From: Litorivivens sp041625575
GTDB taxonomy: Bacteria > Pseudomonadota > Gammaproteobacteria > Pseudomonadales > Spongiibacteraceae
Length of the DNA: 34,812 nucleotides
Assembly (NCBI GenBank): GCA_041625575.1
Contig: JBFJTG010000020.1
Coordinates: forward strand, 1-34,812
Direction: 5' to 3'
The position numbers were made by a program, and so were the translations under genes. Numbering within the stretch: the stretch's first letter is position 1; each line of letters begins with the position of its first letter. The notes beneath the pieces are model-generated. The model searched no databases and was not told the DNA's origin. It saw only the letters and a list, made by a program, of their open reading frames with translations. Below are positions 33,731 to 34,812 of the stretch, piece by piece.

Positions 33731-33756
33731 GCGGGCAAATCGTCAGCGTCGCCCGC
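33731..33756. other. Hairpin between convergent genes
   Basis: GCGGGC (33731-33736) and GCCCGC (33751-33756) form a perfect 6-bp stem with a 14-nt loop in the 110-bp gap between the convergent outer-membrane and GGDEF genes. No T run follows on either strand, so it is at most a weak terminator or mRNA-end structure. Confidence 0.35.
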
Positions 33757-33808
33757 GGGTAGAGATCGATAGCTTATGTGAACGTTGGCTGCGGAGCCAG
33801 ACATTGGC

Positions 33809-34798
33809 CTAGTTGAGAGCGGGGGCTGCTGAAAGACCTATAAGCTCGTCGGACTGTATGAAGAGCTGGTTGCGACCAAGCTGCTTTGCCTGATACATCG
33901 CAGCATCGGCCATTTTCTTAAAGAATTCGCCATCACGTGTATCGGACGGGATGCCAATATAGACCCCCATGCTAACGGTTATATAGTTACTCACGGGTGA
34001 ATCATTATGTTCAATTTTAAGACTTTCAATTGCGCTGATTAAGTCCTCAAAATGATTGTAGGCAGTTTGGTAGTCGGGTTCACAGGCGCTCAATACGACA
34101 AATTCTTCACCACCATAGCGCACAGCAACGTCTTCGATTCGGGAAAATCTTCGCTTAATTTCAGCGGCCACTTCTTTTAATGTCTGATCGCCCGCCAGAT
34201 GACCATAGTAATCGTTGTATTTTTTGAAGTAGTCAATATCGATGAAGGCGAGCGCCAGTGGCATGTTGTGTCGCTGGTGGAAGGAACATTGACGGACCAG
34301 TTCGCTGTCGAAAAAGCGCCTGTTGTAGAGATTGGTTAAGTGGTCGTGCGAAGCAAGATCTGTGAGATGCGTGATAGTGCTATGCAGTTTCATATTGTTT
34401 CGATTGTTTGCGGCCACGACTACCCTGTGTTTACTGATGTCGTGCTCGACAAGAATGAAATGCGTCAAGTTACCTTCATCAGAAAAGATGGGCTCAACGC
34501 GTAATTCAATCCAAAGCTCACTGCCACTTTTTGTGAAGGTACGCAGTTCTTTAATATGGTGGCTTTGGTGGGCTCTGAAACTATTACTAATGCCTTCAAT
34601 TGCATCAGAGTCATTAGTCAGCTTTCCCAAAAAATCGATATTTCTTTCAGTAATTTCATTTGCCTGATAGCCATAGAGGGATTCAAACGCCTTGTTGGCG
34701 AAAATAATTTTCATGCCTTCGTCCAACTCGCCGACAGCGATTAATACCCCGTCGGAAATCGCGTTGAGTGTCGCCGCCAGTTCGTTTTTGCCGATCAT
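33809..34798 (-). CDS. PAS-GGDEF diguanylate cyclase
   Basis: A 329-aa cytoplasmic protein with a PAS domain (about 5-122; NKAFESLYGY, FTKSGSELWIELRVEPI, VEHDISKH) and a GGDEF domain (about 150-310) with intact GGEEF at 229-233 and an inhibitory I-site Arg220-x2-Asp223 five residues before it. Predicted to make c-di-GMP from GTP with product feedback. There is no EAL domain or membrane segment. Its signal is unknown; it sits next to an envelope-protein locus, but convergent, so joint control is not implied. Confidence 0.93.
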   Translation of the reverse strand: MIGKNELAATLNAISDGVLIAVGELDEGMKIIFANKAFESLYGYQANEITERNIDFLGKLTNDSDAIEGISNSFRAHQSHHIKELRTFTKSGSELWIELRVEPIFSDEGNLTHFILVEHDISKHRVVVAANNRNNMKLHSTITHLTDLASHDHLTNLYNRRFFDSELVRQCSFHQRHNMPLALAFIDIDYFKKYNDYYGHLAGDQTLKEVAAEIKRRFSRIEDVAVRYGGEEFVVLSACEPDYQTAYNHFEDLISAIESLKIEHNDSPVSNYITVSMGVYIGIPSDTRDGEFFKKMADAAMYQAKQLGRNQLFIQSDELIGLSAAPALN

Positions 34799-34812
34799 CG
34801 TGGAAAGCTCAA

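Overview
The window (about 34.8 kb, moderately GC-rich) looks like the chromosome of an aerobic, probably marine gammaproteobacterium. This rests on gene content (cobalamin salvage, KshA-like Rieske oxygenase, AraC/OruR-type regulator, OmpA/TpsB outer-membrane proteins); no taxonomic marker is present.

Region 1 (1-14550, minus strand) is one long, tightly packed [NiFe]-hydrogenase operon read right to left: a REC-histidine kinase, a two-PAS histidine kinase whose second PAS has the FixL haem-site pattern, the group 2a (cyanobacterial HupSL / actinobacterial Huc type) small and large subunits, the large-subunit endopeptidase, a TPR protein, a NifU-domain protein, then hypF-hypC-gmhA-like SIS gene-hypD-hypE, a 341-aa protein ending in a HiPIP-like four-cysteine motif, hypA, and the start of hypB, cut by the left edge. 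What looks like a bare 12-bp tandem repeat at the left edge is the Asp-His-Ser-His coding repeat of the HypB histidine-rich domain on the minus strand. Most junctions are 4-nt overlaps or gaps below 35 bp. The gene set covers sensing, the catalytic dimer, Ni and Fe(CN)2CO insertion, proteolytic maturation and a candidate electron-transfer partner.

Region 2 (14551-14995) is the only gene-free stretch over 300 bp. It lies between the divergent hydrogenase operon and the cobD-cobC pair and holds a weak minus-strand promoter candidate and several GC-rich hairpins.

Region 3 (14996-20239, plus strand) has cobD-cobC (cobalamin nucleotide-loop assembly), an NAD-dependent epimerase behind a good sigma70-type promoter, a class 3 lipase and a membrane-anchored CBS-domain protein.

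Region 4 (20240-28742) is an accessory catabolic block: a 3-alpha-hydroxysteroid-dehydrogenase-like SDR, a Tat-exported-looking amidase, a minus-strand AraC-family regulator, then a four-TM protein, a second SDR, a KshA-like Rieske oxygenase and a BaiCD/FadH-like flavin oxidoreductase. The content points to a steroid- or terpenoid-like polycyclic substrate; the actual substrate is not determined. A minus-strand intrinsic terminator with no obvious gene lies between regions 3 and 4.

Region 5 (28743-33698) is a divergent envelope locus: a TpsB/FhaC-family barrel without a visible signal peptide and an OmpA/TSP3 protein on minus; a 132-aa orphan and a 519-aa predicted outer-membrane protein on plus. 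The shared intergenic region carries operator-like repeats. A PAS-GGDEF diguanylate cyclase (33809-34798, minus) closes the window.
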